Below are positions 27,301-42,300 of a stretch of DNA of 64,000 nt, piece after piece. Under the pieces are notes generated by a model that saw nothing but the letters and a program-made list of their open reading frames with translations, was not told the DNA's origin and did no database searches. Made by a program: the position numbers and the translations under genes. The DNA comes from Owenia fusiformis (lineage: Eukaryota > Annelida > Polychaeta > Sabellida > Oweniidae): NCBI GenBank assembly GCA_903813345.2, contig CAIIXF020000002.1:21342455-21406454 (forward strand). Direction: 5' to 3'. Numbering within the stretch: position 1 is the first letter of the stretch; each line of letters starts with the position of its first letter.

Positions 27301-30300
27301 ATTTCTAACATTTATGCTTTCTTGTTTCTTATATAACCCTGAATACTGATTTACCTAAAATGTAAGGTTCCTTATGTTATTTTCTATTTTCTTCCGACCA
27401 TTTTATCTTCCTTATTTTACACATCCAAAATCCCCTTTGTACTTTATCTCCATTGTATTTTGATCCATTTTCTATTTGACCATTGTTATGCTTATAAAAT
27501 CTAAATGAGTCCTGTGGTTTTGGTTCAGCCTGCTCCCAAAGATCTAGTTATTGTCTGTCTAGTCCCATTCTGATCTTCGTCAAGTTCTCTCTTGAAGTTC
27601 TTTTATGATGTGACTCATACTAGGTGTTGCTTGAACGTTCAGTTTCTAAAAGATTTTGAAGGAACATGATTAAAGGGATTAACTCATAAGGAATGACAAA
27701 ATTGACTTAAAAGAAGCGACAAACTTGTTTAATATAACTAAAAAGTTGTGAGAGATTGACATCTAAGAAATGACAAATGTAACTTAAAAGAAGCGACAAA
27801 CTTGTTCAATATTATTAAAAGGTTTTGAGAGATTGACATCTAAAAAATGAAAACTTTAACTTAACATGTACTTTGTATTACTTACTATTATCACCATTGT
27901 CTTGATGGATTAACACCAAATCTAACCAATAGCACTTGTGAAAACAATTAAACACATTGACACATATTCTCCTCTCACAAAACATAAGGATAACCCACAA
28001 TGCATCAGACACAGAAGAGGCTCTCTTACCCACAATGCAAGATGATGCAAAAGTCTTACTGCTACCACTGTAGGCTGATACCCACAATTCTATATACACT
28101 CATTGACAGTCACTATCTTTTTCCTTGCAGGATATGTGGCTTAAGCTTACTAGCAATGAGTTGTAGGCTGTCTCAAAAGTTTGAAACTAAATTCTACACA
28201 CATTTTATTTATTTATATTACCTGACTACCTATAGATAATAAGCCATCCTTTCTAAAAAAAAATTGAAAGTGTAACCTTTTCAGGTTTTGTCACTTGTAT
28301 TTTTTTTCCACCTAACTAAATGAGCATAGGCGTAGCCAGGGGGACCCCCCATGAGAAAGCAGAAGAAGCTTCTATCTCAATTTTGAAGGAAGTTGCATCA
28401 ATTTTTGTAAAATTCAAAATAAATCTTATTTTTGGCTTGTTTATGGCACAATCGCACCCCCCCCCTGACTGAAAACCAAATTTTTTTTGGGCGATCGCAC
28501 CCCCTCCCCCCCCTGACTGAAAGCTGGCTACGCCCCTGATGAGTTGCAGAATTCAGTTTTCTTAAACAGTTGAGACAATGTCCAATGTGTGTGGTGCAGT
28601 TTGATTTCTCAATCTCTAAGGTCCCAAGATTGATTTATTAAGGTCCCATAGTTGACAATCTTTTACTCTACTCTACATAAGAAAGTCTGACTGGCTGATA
28701 TTTTATCCACGGGATATTTTTGGACCCAGAGTATTGAATGCATCATTTAACACATTTATACAATTAAATACTTTTTGTAAGTTGTTTATTTTTTAATCTA
28801 GAACTTTTTTGTTTCTCTAGGTTGGGTTGTGACCTATAGTTGAAGTTCCATTGAATATATGAACCTTGAAATAATATGGAATAAGTGAAAAAGCCAGTTT
28901 AATCAGAATATAGGGATCATTGGGAATCAATTAAATTGCTTGTAGAAATAGAATTTGGAATTCTGTTCATCTAGATAAACAGGGTGTCTATGAAATATTT
29001 TTCGAGTCTATTTCGATCCCCACTGGGGTGGACTGACTTTTTCACAACAGCCTTTAGCACAGGGTTTCATTCTGTGTTTTGATTAATTAAATATAAAGAT
29101 ACTTTATAGACACCCTGTAATACTTTTGCAGTACAAGTGACTGTTAAGGATGCTGTGTCAATCCCTCAAGTATGAATGTCAGGTTATGTCTATTTTGATG
29201 TCAGTTAAAGCTTATATTTATGTCAATTAAATAACCCACAATATCAGTCTATGCTTATTTTGATGTCAATATTTGCTTGTGTTGATGCAGATTTTGTCTA
29301 CATTAATGTCAGTTTAGGTCTGTATTCATGTCAGTTTATGCTTATTTTTATGTCAGTTTATGCTTGTATTTATGTCAGTTAATAAGACAATATTTCTGTG
29401 CTTGTTTTGATGTCAGTTTGTATTCATGCCTGTTTCACGAAAACCTTTATTCTCGCAATATATCACAATGCCACCACTGTCGCTATCGTTGTTAGAAAGT
29501 ATTGTAAAACATGTGAAAGTCCTTAGGTATCTCAAAAAAAGTTATTGCACTTAATGAAGTGTTCCTCTTTCAGAGGTGTTCCACTTTCAGGAGTGTTCCA
29601 CTTTCAGAGGTGTTCCACTTTTCTTATTTTACGGTATATAACTGTGCAGAATGTAAGCTGACAACAGCATTGTTCTTCCATTGTGATATATTACTATACA
29701 TGTATCATACATTAGTATACGAGTAATTTAAAACAAGATCACCTCTTTTCTCTTTTTATTTAATCACAAGCCTATTTATTATTTATCACCATGGCAACAG
29801 AACCCTTGGCCCTTGGATATTTTTCATCCCATGTTTCTATTTTATTTTCGATATCGAAACCTTACCTTCCTCCATTTTCAATTGTAGAATAGTGTGTTCC
29901 TCTTCGTTCTTTTTTGTATACATATCGGGTGTCCCAAAAAAAATGAGACACTTTTTGCCAAGTATTTTCTCGGCAACTAATAAACCAAATTTACTGAGAA
30001 TTTGTACAAATTAGCCTGAGAGTATCATTAGCAAGTTGTACAAATATAAAAAAGATCAAGTAAATATTCTGAGGGTAATAAGCGATTCAAAATAGCATGT
30101 CAAAAATCCCCATACCGGAGCTCTGCGATGAGACCTCTATAGTGTGTGTACCAGCTATCAGGTGACAGCATTTGTTAATAAGTCAAAATAGCTTGTCTGT
30201 GTGTCATGTCTACTTATTTCATTTCATTCTTCCCAAATATCCAAAATCCATTCATTCTCAAAATTCATTGGATGTGATATTGTTAGAATAAACATGGAAA

Positions 30301-33300
30301 GGTATTTTGCATGAAAAGAATTAATAAGTGAGATTTACATCGATATTGGTTATTATTACATACTGTCTTTAATTCAACAATACACAGATAATATTAGGCC
30401 AATATCTTACGTTTTCATAGCACGAACAGAAGATACCCTAAAGTGCCTCAAATAAAGTTTTCAAATAATTTGGCTCATCTATCGCTGAGAAATCACTTGT
30501 CAAATTCCTTCCCATTTTTGGTACAAACGCGATGAAAATTCTCATTGTATTGCTCCGGTATGGGACATTTTGACATGCTATCTTGAATTTCTTAGTACTC
30601 ACATAACATGTATCTGATCTTTGTCATATTTCTGTAACTTGCTAACGATACTCCTGGGCTAATTTGTACAAATTTTCAAAAGATTTGGTTCATCAGTTGC
30701 CCAGAAAATACTTGGCAAAAAGTGTCTCATTTTTTTGGGACACCCGATATATTTGGAATCCTTTATGGTAGTTCTGAATGTTCCGAATTTTGCTGTAATC
30801 CTCAATAGAATCACATGGTTTTTTTTCAAATAGGAATCACTCCTTACTTCTCCACATTAGAAAAGACTTTAAAGAAGTTTTTTGTAAAATGTTTAAAAAG
30901 TGAGAAAAATCGTTGAGAAAATTGACCCTTGTCACTGAATTTTCTCGTTTTTTATACATTTTACAAAACAAATCTTCTCACCAGTATTTTCTAGGCACAT
31001 TAGTGCACACTTTGTGCAAAACTGAAAGATGTAGCAATGTGGGGAAGGAGTGATTCATATTTGAAAAATAACATGTGACTCAATTGAGGAATGCAGCAAA
31101 ATTCTGAACATGCAGACTTACCTTAAACAATTGTTAAGGGAATATTAAGATATCGAAGTTTGATTCTCAATATTCAATTTACTTTTTTATTTAACAATCA
31201 AACACATCATAAACATATCATTCTCACAGCCTTGAATTTTCGTGTTCAGCTGAGCTTTTAGCAGCATGTCGCCCGGAATGATATTGCTTACCTTGCTGTG
31301 TGCTTTTAGTGTGTGCTATTTATATATAGATGGAGTCCATACTCAGTTCGGCACGATCGGAAGCAGAAGATCGACGTTGTAGAAGACAAGCTGAATCGAA
31401 ACAGTCTCTTTTTGTGAGAGTAGTGAAAAAAATAACAGAAAAAGAGCGGAATTTCTTCGAGCGAATGTTGGAGAAATTCCGAGGGAATGTGCCTGTTGAA
31501 ACGTCACCTGAGGTATCCTCTTATCACGCCTTGTATAATCACGCCATGTGGCACGTGTCACTAAGGCTGCACTTAACATGTATGTGCTCTGCATAACAAT
31601 AGCTTTTTTATTTATTATAACATGAGAAATAAGATATAGTATAATTTGGAATGGAGTGTGATGGTGTGTAAATATAGTGCATATCATAAATTACCCAAAA
31701 ATTAAAAGCATTTTTGAAATTCCCCCAAATTAGAAGCATTCTTTAAATTCCCCAGAATTAGAACCATTTTTTGAAATTCCTCAAAAGAACAAGCTTTGTT
31801 TCCCTTGACATAACCTGTTTGACAAGATAAGTCTAATTTTTAATGATCTTTGAAATTTTCTATTTTCTACTAACTTCAAGCTTATTCTTTGCTTGCTTGC
31901 TTAATCCTCTTTCTCATTCTGTCTTCCCTATACTAAGTCATCCTCTCAAAATACCAGTTTTATCGGATTAACATTTTATTTTTGTCCATCTTTTGTAGAT
32001 TTTCTCATGGTTGTGCAATTGGTATGCTGATGTTATCGTTAATATGGCGTGCTCTTTGATAATACATCCACTTTTGCCACCAATAGGTGGTGCTGTTGTT
32101 CACAACGGCATTAAATTTATGTCCTTTTCTTTATCTTTTTCTTTCAGCTGATGAACCTATTCTGTACACATGTGCTTGATTTACGTAAAACCCACGTGCT
32201 GGATCGTCTTGACCGTGTCAAACACGCACCTAGCAACCTGTGGCAACTGGTCTCCGACCAATGGACTGTACGTTATGGATAATAAGTTTGCCCCCTCATA
32301 CTGATACTCTTGAATCAGACCCCTTATCCACCCTCTACCCTCTATTTCTTTGCACTTACCTTTACCAGTCTGGTATGAATAGAGAGCAATAGAATGAAGG
32401 GGGTGTAACACAAGAAATGGGTTAATTACAAACACCCTTTTCTGATGGCTCTTGCTCCTCAAAGTAGAGAGCATTTGTAGGAAAGGGTAGATAGGTAGGA
32501 TAGGGTCCTGATACAAGAGTTAAGTCTAGTTCCCAATGTCAGATTGCTCCTATTGTTCCCAAAGTTTGAAGGCCTTTGTTATACAGTTAGTTTGGAACAT
32601 TGAAAAACTGAGTGATGGCTATCATCGGATGTCATTAAATATAGAATTTTATATGGAAGAATCATAGGATATATTAAGACTGTTCTCTGAATCATATGAA
32701 AATATGACAAAATAACTTGCTTGTTCTTGGTTCTAAACTAGTTGGTATATCAAGATGGCAAAGTCTTTTTCCTCTCTGACTTTTGGAAATTGGAGTGTAC
32801 CCATCCTGGCTTGTCTTTCGCAGACCTCTTTCGGCAGCATGCAAAACATCTAACAGTGCAATGTAATGGGCAACTCTTGTAATTCATTATCTAATATTTT
32901 AAATCTGCTCAAACATTATACAACATAATGCCATACATCGCTCAAGCATTCTGCAATCCTTTCTTTAACAAAATACCATACATTGGTCAAACATTCTGCA
33001 ACTTTTTATTTAACAAAATGTACCATGTCTAATCAATTTGCAATTCTTTCTGTAACGATATGCCATACATCCTCGAACATTCTGCAATTCTTTCTTTAAC
33101 AAAATACCCCATGTCCAATCATTCTGCAATTCTTTCTTGAGCTATACAGTGTGTGAATCTTTTTCACATATAAAAATGTCTATTCTTTATTTAACATTGT
33201 GAAAGACATAACATTGTTTATTTACATTTGCATATAATCAGGTATAAATCCTATATGTTGAATTAATCAAAGCATGCACGTTTTCAATTTCAGTTACTTC

Positions 33301-36300
33301 AACTATTATAAAGTAGTCATGAAAACCTAGATTTACCATGCTATCAATTTGATTATCAAGTTTGCACAAAAATTTTAATTTCATTCTTATGATAATTTAT
33401 TTACGTTCTAATTTACATATTATTATTAAACACATATTTTGTCATAAAGAATAAGTATATAAATAAGTATTTATCATTCACTTTACCAACCACTTTTTAC
33501 TACTTTGCTTTGTCATTGTTTATAATTCCAAAGTCTCATTATATTGTAGATTTGATTCTAGCCATAATTTATAGTTAACCTCTTCCTTACTTAATGTGTC
33601 TTTGAATCTATTTTGTATTAGAACCTGGAAAAATCTTTACTTAATATGTTTTTAAGTCATAATTTATACCAATATTCCTATCTTAATAGATGTGTCTGAG
33701 TTGATTTGTACTCAAAATCATTACTTAAATATTGTTTATATATGTCTTTGTATCATAATTTATACCCATATTCACTACTTAATGTGTCATCAAATCATAA
33801 TTTATTCCAATGTTCACCAATATTGGTGTGACTTTGAGTCCTAATTTATACCCATATTCACTACTTAATTATTGTGTCATCAAGTCAAAATGTTTACCCA
33901 TATTCATCAATTGGTGTGACTTTGAGTCCTAATTTATACCCATATTCACTATTTAATTAATGTGTCATCAAGTCATAATATAAACCCATATTCACCAATT
34001 GGTGTGACTTTGACTCATAATTTATACCCATATTCACTACTTAATTATTGTGTCATCAAGTCATGATTAATTCACCAATTAGTATAACTTCGAGTTATAA
34101 TTCATACCTATATTCCCTACTTAATGTGTCTTCGAGTCACAATTTAGTCTTATATATTAGCTATTACATACTATCTATTTAAGCCCGTTTTTATCCACAA
34201 TTATTCATATAATCTGCATATATTATTTTATTAAAATACATTTTACTGTCTACAGTAGATAGATTAATTAGATAGACCATTTAAATTCAATGTAATTTCA
34301 GCATTAAATATTTAAATCATGACCACCATATTGTTACCCTTTGCATTTGTTTGACTTCACTTCTTAAAAGAGAGCTTCATCTTCTTGTAGTTTAACTAGA
34401 CTCTGCACGCAGGGTACCATATTGTATGCAATCATCATAGTAATAAAATGGTATATTATATATTTGTACATTTAGCAAACTTGAAAAATGCTAACATTTT
34501 CCTTTTAACAGTGTTTCTATGTCGTAACAAGAAATGTATTCTTTATTTTTCTTCTAATGCACGAATAATATAATGAGCTCATACTAGGAAGAAACTATTG
34601 CTCAGATTCTGGATTGAGCTATATTCAATTCAATGGTGACGGATTTTTAATTGCAAGCTTTGTTTTATGAAGATCTTCAAACAAGCGAATAAACCATATA
34701 CGAGGGGTGATTCAAAAGTAAAGGATATAATCTTGATATATACCATTTTATACAAATCATGTAAAAGTCAGGATGTGACTGTCTATAAAATTTTGCCTTA
34801 TTTATTTTGGATCACCCCTTGTACTATGACTAATTAAACACTTGCACCATTGAATGAATATACCTTTGTAAATGTGACTGACATTTTTATTAATATCTGT
34901 CTTAGAAAAATTTCTGGTTTTTTGTTAGACATCATTGCAAGAGCTACAGAGCTATTTGGCTATTAAAATAGAACGTAGTACAGATCTTGTAAGTAAAACT
35001 ACTAAAAGTCATCCATGGATTAAAGATTACAATGGCCATATTTTAATTGTATGAACTGAGATCTTTTGTACTCTATTTTGCAATTAAAACGTGACCCTTG
35101 TGATATCTCACTGTGGACTACCATAGTAGTGTTTTGCTTTGTGAGTCTTGCATGTGTGCTAAGATCTGGAATGTGTGCCGATATCTAGAATATGTGCCGT
35201 TATTGCATGATCACTACAAGGTCTTCATATACAATAATATGTGAGCTCTGAATATTTATCAACTCGTTTGTGCTATGCTATACTGTCTTGCCATATACAG
35301 AAGTGCATGCTCTGCTTTTGACAAAATATATGCACTCCAGCTTAAGCATTTTATATATCCAACATGTCAAGCTATATATTAATATTGCCAGTAGATCCAA
35401 GATATATTCCCCCTATATAATCATCCAAAGATTATTTTTCATGCCCAAAATTGTTGAGGCATTTTTTCAAAAAGTTTACTTTGAGAAAAAAAAGTTATTC
35501 ATTTTTTATTTTTGAAATATTTGAATTTTATTTTTGTTGTCATTTATATGTTATGTAATATGCTGAGTTATATGCATGCTTGCCATAAAACATTGCTTAT
35601 AAGTTAGTCTTTCTACCCCTACCCTGTATCTATCATATTTCGCTAATTCTCTATTGTCCATGTTATACTTCTAGAGGTAAGTCTTAAGTATCAGAAGTAA
35701 AATAATTTTTCATTTTCATACATTTTGAATCTTTCAACTTAACATCAAACTATTTTCAAACTATAGACCTATATCTCTACTAAGTGTCTTTAAAACTCTT
35801 AGAACAGATCATTCAAAAAATAGATTAATAATATATATTGAAACATTTTTTCAATATTTCAAAAATTGATTAGGGGGCGATGATTGATTACCCCATTTAT
35901 ATTTTACATAGACCATGAAAATTTACTCGATATTTAAAAATTAAAAGCAAGAATATTCTGTCTATTATTGATTTGTGTGATGTTGGTAGAAAGATTCTTT
36001 ATTTTATTTAATGTGTAAAATATTGATTCATTACTTTGCTGTAGTTATTATTTTTTAGTGTTTCTTAAATATTTAAAAAAAATATTTCAACTTTTCTCTT
36101 AGAACTTAGGATATTTATGGCCTTCATTTTGCATATTTTATTTGATAGCATATATTAGAAACCATTGGATTTTGGGGGACCTAACAAGAAAAGTCTGAGT
36201 CTAAATATAAAAAAAATTCTGGTTTCATAAAATCTTGGTAAAAAAATTACCAAAAGATTTGGGTTTTGATAGTTGAGAAAAAAATCAGTGTTAGTTAAAT

Positions 36301-39300
36301 GTTCTCCCAAAATCTGACGGTCTACCAAGCCTTTATGACGTACATGGTTACTATATGTGGCACCTTGCAATTTTGAGATTTAAATAATGAAGAACAAATC
36401 AGTTGCATGCATTGATTGACAATAGATTGGTTTGCTAGTATGGAATGAATATTTGTTTTTGGAGTAAGGAGCCATCTCATGAGTTTTGCATGCACTCGCT
36501 TTAAATGAAATCAATTCCCTTTGGAGGGGGGTAATTGCTTTATTTGAGTCCTTCCCATTGACCATTTATTTGGCTTTGACTTTCAAATCATAGGGAATGG
36601 TGTTCTGATGATATGTGGGAAGTTTCTAGCTTCATTCGAAGAATCAATAGATTCGACTTGTTTTTCGAATTATTTGTGAAATAAGTGAGTGGGGGGAAAA
36701 CTGCTGTTACAAGACTAGAAAATGCAAAAATCATCGGTTCAGTCTATTACATGTATACTATTTGGATTTATTCTTGAAAAAATTGCACTTCCAGAAAATC
36801 TATTGTATTAACAAGGGTGGGTGGGTGGATAGGCTCAAAGTCAGTGAATTCCTTGTAGAATTTAGTGCTTGATTCTTGAGCTGCCCCCTAATGTGTTTCA
36901 GATGGATGAAGTGAAACATCAGATGATTGGCATTCAAGGGGCTGATACACAGCTCCCACCTGTAGTATGTTTTCATATAGCAATTCATATGTGGTGGGCC
37001 TAATCATAAATTCTTGTATGACTTAATCGAGAAAAAGTTTATGGTCATCCTTTTGCTGTAGTAAGCTAGCAGTGACTTCAGCACCAAAACAATACTGAAA
37101 AATTAAAAGGAAAATTAGTACCATGACTATCATCTTACCTTTATGATCTGTGAAATTAGGTCCTTTTTGCAAAATGGAAAAGAAGAGGAAATTGGAATGT
37201 GAAAATTTGCTCCAATGTGACATCAAGCTTATTGCTACGGTATTTTTCCCATTCTTGTCACTTTTGAAATAAGATAAATGCACCATTCTTTCAAATATCC
37301 TGCAAGATTATGATGATCATAAACTTTTTCCTCTGGTCAGAAATTGTTACATAACTTTTAGCCATTTAAAACCATTTCAATGCTGAATGCAAGCTCATAG
37401 TCTTAAGAGTCTTAGATTATACTTGGAATTTGTTTATATGATTTTAAAAATATACTTCCCGATCTTAAAATTAAGGTTTATTGGTATTCAAAAGATTTTA
37501 ATTTTAAGTCCTGGCTGTCTAGTTTGCATAAGATATTGTAAGAAAGCACATTCTTGAATACTAGTAAAAATATAGAATTTAAATTAATATGCACTATGTT
37601 TATACCTCACACCTAAAGGTGGCTCTGATTGTTGGTTGATTATTTATGAATGATTAATTTACTAATATAGATGTCACCGACATATTAACATATGTTTGTA
37701 TGTAGCTTAAAAAGATGTCTCTACTGGTCTTAAAAAACTGTTTATGCATGACTAGAAACAGTTTTTGAGGGATCATTTTCCTAACAAGTCTACAAAGGAT
37801 TTTGATGATTAAAACCATGTAACTTTGCTTAGGATATTATATGCATGTATATTTAGGGTCAATTTATGAACAGTGGTATAACATATGATCTGCATGTCAA
37901 AATGTATTATATAACATTTACTAATCCTATAAGTGTCCAAATTGCATGTGACTAACTCTTCTGTTGAATTATAAAATGTACAATCAAATAAACATGTAAT
38001 TTTTGCTTGTCCAAGTGTATCTCTTTGTGTTAATGATAGGAAATGTAACAAGGAATTATGCCCATGATTTGAATCCCCTTCCATTATTTCCACTTATATT
38101 GTTGTGCCTAATAAAAAAATGACAGTGAAATATAACAATGTTTAGGTTTGATTTTCAGGTACCATATTCATTTTTTAACATTTTTTGCTTTTGGTTTTTG
38201 CACTCCCTTTTTATCATAAGATTTATAGTAATATACTTTCTAATAATTTTTGGAAGAAATTCTTTTAATTAACCATTTAGTTTAATGTTTCTCATATGTT
38301 AAGTTTATGTTTAGTTACTAAAAAACACGAAATTCTTCCTTTTTTCTTTTATAAAATATATTTGTTATATTTTTATTATATTTTATACTTGTTATAATTA
38401 ATCATAGATATTTGTATGCAATTTTATATGTCCCTAGATAGTAATTTGATTTGAATTAAAAATATTTAAAGTAGATTAATATATAGATTTTCTCATTTTT
38501 GGTGCAATTAAAAAAGTACTAGTACATAGCTTCCATGTCTTTTGAATTTATCTTAAATGTGATGTTGCATAATTCAGATACATTTGATGCAGATTTTTGG
38601 AAGATGATAATCACTTTGATATAATTTTTGCATTTGGCAACTTTTTACCAACTTAAAAGTACCGTATTCTAATGGCCTCATTTTTTATTGGTTACGAAAT
38701 ATTTCTTCAACCATTTCTGATGCAAGCTGCAAATTGTCAATGGTATCTACCCTTTCAAACAATTATTTGCATCAAATGAATTTGTTTGTGTAACTGTTGG
38801 TGTGCTACTGTGTTTATATACAGGCTACCCTTTGTGTGTAATATAACGAAGGATCAGATATATAGGGTGTGTATTTATTTTACAGTTGGAGCGAATCTTC
38901 AGTGGACAAGGCAGAGACACAGGTGGAGAGATGGAAGGCCCAAGTGCAGCCATAGAACTGGTAGGTAGAAGTAATACAATGTGAATAGGAATGAGAAGGG
39001 TACAGGTAAATGTGAATAGAAACATGTGCACAGGTATGCAATATTTAGCCATTTTCTTAACCTGTGTGCTTCACAGGATAGCTTTCCATCCAAAATGCTA
39101 TCATTGGCAGCTTTCATTGCTATATTCCATGCATTTGACTGCACAATTGTGCACTTTTCTTGGGCCTTATTCTTTACTTCAACCATTCAGCATCTATCTG
39201 CATGTTCGAGGTACTTCAATGCATGTTATAAATACTTTAATTATTAAAACTTTCAGCCACCTCATAGATCATTCTGGGACATCATCAAGGTAGATTAGTA

Positions 39301-42300
39301 TAGACCAACATATTGTAATGCCAGCAACACAAAATATTGTATAATGCAGACATATTGTAGTCCCGGGATTGTAGTGCCATTATATTGTAATACCAAAATG
39401 TTATAAAGCTATATTATATTATAATGTAATAACAAAATATGATATAATGCAAACATATTGTTATACCTAAAATACAATATAATGCCATATATTGCATATT
39501 ATAGTGCCATTATACTGTAAGACTAAAATGTAATATATTCCATGATATTGTTATACCAACATTTTATATCATGCAAACATATTACAATGCTATTATTTTA
39601 TTTATTTTTTTTTTATTTCCATATAATACCAATTACAAATAAACTAACCAGAATTAGCAACAGCAAAAACAATATTACATTTTCCTTATCATCAGTTCAT
39701 AATCAAATAAAAATTCTAGATTTGGATGGTTCCCTTTCTTAAATTTACTAATTACATTGTGTGCAATACTTATTACAACATTTACTTCTTGGTCTCTAGT
39801 ACCTAACATCTTTTCTGATATACTAAGGTTAATTTTTTTGTTTAATTTTTTAAGACAGTATGTTTCCACCATCACCCAAACTTGCTTTATATATGTACAA
39901 TCCACAAAAAAAGTGTTTATAGGTGTCTTTTATATTACATTTTTCACAGTTGTTTGATTCTTTCTTTTTCATTTTATAAAGTAATTCATTTGTTGGATAT
40001 ATTTTATAGAGTATCTTATAAAAAAGTGACCTTAGCCTAGGCTCTTTTAAACTTTTAACTGTTTTAAAAGCCAACTTCATGTCTACCTGGCATTCATTTC
40101 TCCATTTTTCAGGAATATTTGGAATCTCTATTTCATTTTGAATAATTATGCCTTTAAAGTCTTTTAATTTTGCTGTTGCTATTACAATATTATTATACAT
40201 GTGTTCATTATTATTATGCACAATGGTTTTGTTGTCCAATAAAGATTTTATTAAATTATATTGCATTCTAAGATCTGGTCTTGGACCAATGACATTTACT
40301 ATTTCATCAAAATTCTGATTATCCTTATCCTTATTAAGAATATGTTTGATTTTTTGAATTCCCATCTTAACCCATTCATTAAAAATATGCAATGCTATTA
40401 TATCATAATACCAGAATATAATATGTCATTATATTGTAGTATTGATATATAATGCAATTATAGCAAAGCCATTTTATTGTAATACCAAAATATTATATAG
40501 TGCCCCTATATTGTAGTGAATTATATTCAAATACCAAAGTATTAGATGTAATGCCAACAAATTGTAAATACCCTAGCTAAATATCTAGCTGTTGTAAGGA
40601 ACATAGATATTTCCCTTACCCTTCCCTGTATATTTTAAGATACTCCAATAGATTAGCCTCAGATATCATAATTGTGCATGTTTAAAATAATCTTTTTATG
40701 ATTGTATGATTAGCATACATAATTATAAACAAAATTATAAAATAATAGCATAGAAATAGAAGTGTAAGGTAATACTTAATACCATAGAGGGTGTAATATA
40801 CCTAATATATATATAAATCTATCGATTTTATCGAAATCAAAAATCATTTATGTGCTTGCTGATGGGTTCTATTTAAGCAACGCTTATTGAAACAAGTCTG
40901 GATTATTTTCCTTACGTAATTGTTTATTTAAATGATAGAAAACAATTTTCCCAGTCCAAGTATTCACAATGGCAATAAACACATTGAAAAAATACCTGAA
41001 GTGACTTCATGGACGATGAAAACCAAACATTTCTCTATAAAAATAGGTCTTTGATGTTATATATCAAACTTCAACGTTGATCACAAATGATCTAAAAATA
41101 CATTCTTTCCATTATTTAAACCATTCTGTTTTGTCTAATGCTAATTGCTGATATAATTCTCACTGACTTTTTGTTGAGACTGGTTAAGTTCCTGCGAATT
41201 TACTCGCCTATTCCGATTTTGGATTTGGGTTAATTGATAGCATTGGATTCTGGGTAACAAATGGTGCTTTTTGCATTATGGTGATGTCACAAATGTTGAT
41301 TTAGGTTTGATGTCTAGGTAACACTAACAAAATGGGTCAAGTTTTTCTGTTTTATATATCAGTACATTAGTTGAATTGCATATCAGAAAGATCAAAACTA
41401 TTTATTTGGTTTATAATTTCACCACCACAAGTGGTGAAATATTGTTAAAGTCTCTGTAGACAGTTCAGCGGTTAGTGTTCAGCAGTCGGCATCTGTAACA
41501 AATGGCATGTGGTGACATTTTGCATGTTAATACCTTGTATACTTCTAGTTTTCAGTTCAATTTGCAACTTCTGGTTAATCTTCTGTTTTTGATTAATTCT
41601 TACCAATTAAATTACTAATCATATACTTGAGTAGCATGACAGGCACCTACTTATTCAGGAATTAGACATATTCTCCTTACTTTTGCATGTTTGGCTATTA
41701 TTATTCTGGAATTTTACGAAATTATAATTGTCATTTTTCAATATTACGTAGGAACCAGACTTGTTTTGTAATTTCATTAATTTGGTTATGAAATTACTTT
41801 TTTCTGTATATAATACACTGTAAGAACTATTGTCTCTTTTAATTATTACTTCAATAGAAGCTTCTACCCACAAGTTAGTTTTGCACTTATTCACTTAGGG
41901 CCATCACAATGAGGTCAAATAGCTATAGACATGTTTTTGAAAGCTTATGACAGTTAAAGATTTCTTACTTTAGAATATAATTGTATGATATAAACTAACA
42001 ATTAGATATTACCATATTCAATCAATTGACAGAATTGATAGATTATTTTTTCAGCATATTAACTGATCTCAACATGGATACTTACTTTAAATTATACCGA
42101 AATGTTTGAATATTTATTTTTACTGATTATTACTTTTTATGAAAAAAGCTAGGCCAATTTATAGAATATTTTGGTTAGGTTTTGGGTTCTTATATCATAA
42201 CAAATTAACTTCAATATAAATGTTCCTATTTTTTATTTGCATTTACCAATTATTCATTTTTGATTGTTACTATCATTTTTATTAGCATGATTCCAAAAGT

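Larger units (their letters stand above)
26989..31329. other. 4.3-kb intron rich in inverted-repeat elements
   Basis: Contains, in order, the 77-bp tandem repeat, a fold-back (28325), a 140-bp element (28979), a minisatellite, an R3 copy, the 823-bp element and the 338-bp hairpin element. Roughly half of its length is repeat. Confidence 0.7.
32268..34928. other. 2.7-kb intron
   Basis: Two minisatellites (32890, 33565) and the 121-bp inverted-repeat element near the right end. No other exon seen. Confidence 0.65.
39310..40570. repeat. AT-rich tandem array interrupted by a LINE
   Basis: Units of about 30 bp containing ATATTGTAATACCAAAATAT and TATAATGCC. The array runs 39310-39596 and resumes 40390-40570 on the other side of the LINE insertion, so it predates the insertion. 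Confidence 0.8.

Noticed and set aside
31310-31329. Stronger acceptor GCTTTTAG 20 nt upstream of linker exon 2
   Set aside because: It would put TAG in frame directly before the ATG, so it cannot serve an internal coding exon.
38825-39293. Several ORFs of 60-100 codons around linker exon 5
   Set aside because: Only the 75-nt exon has splice signals and phase fit; the rest are mutually overlapping frames without similarity.
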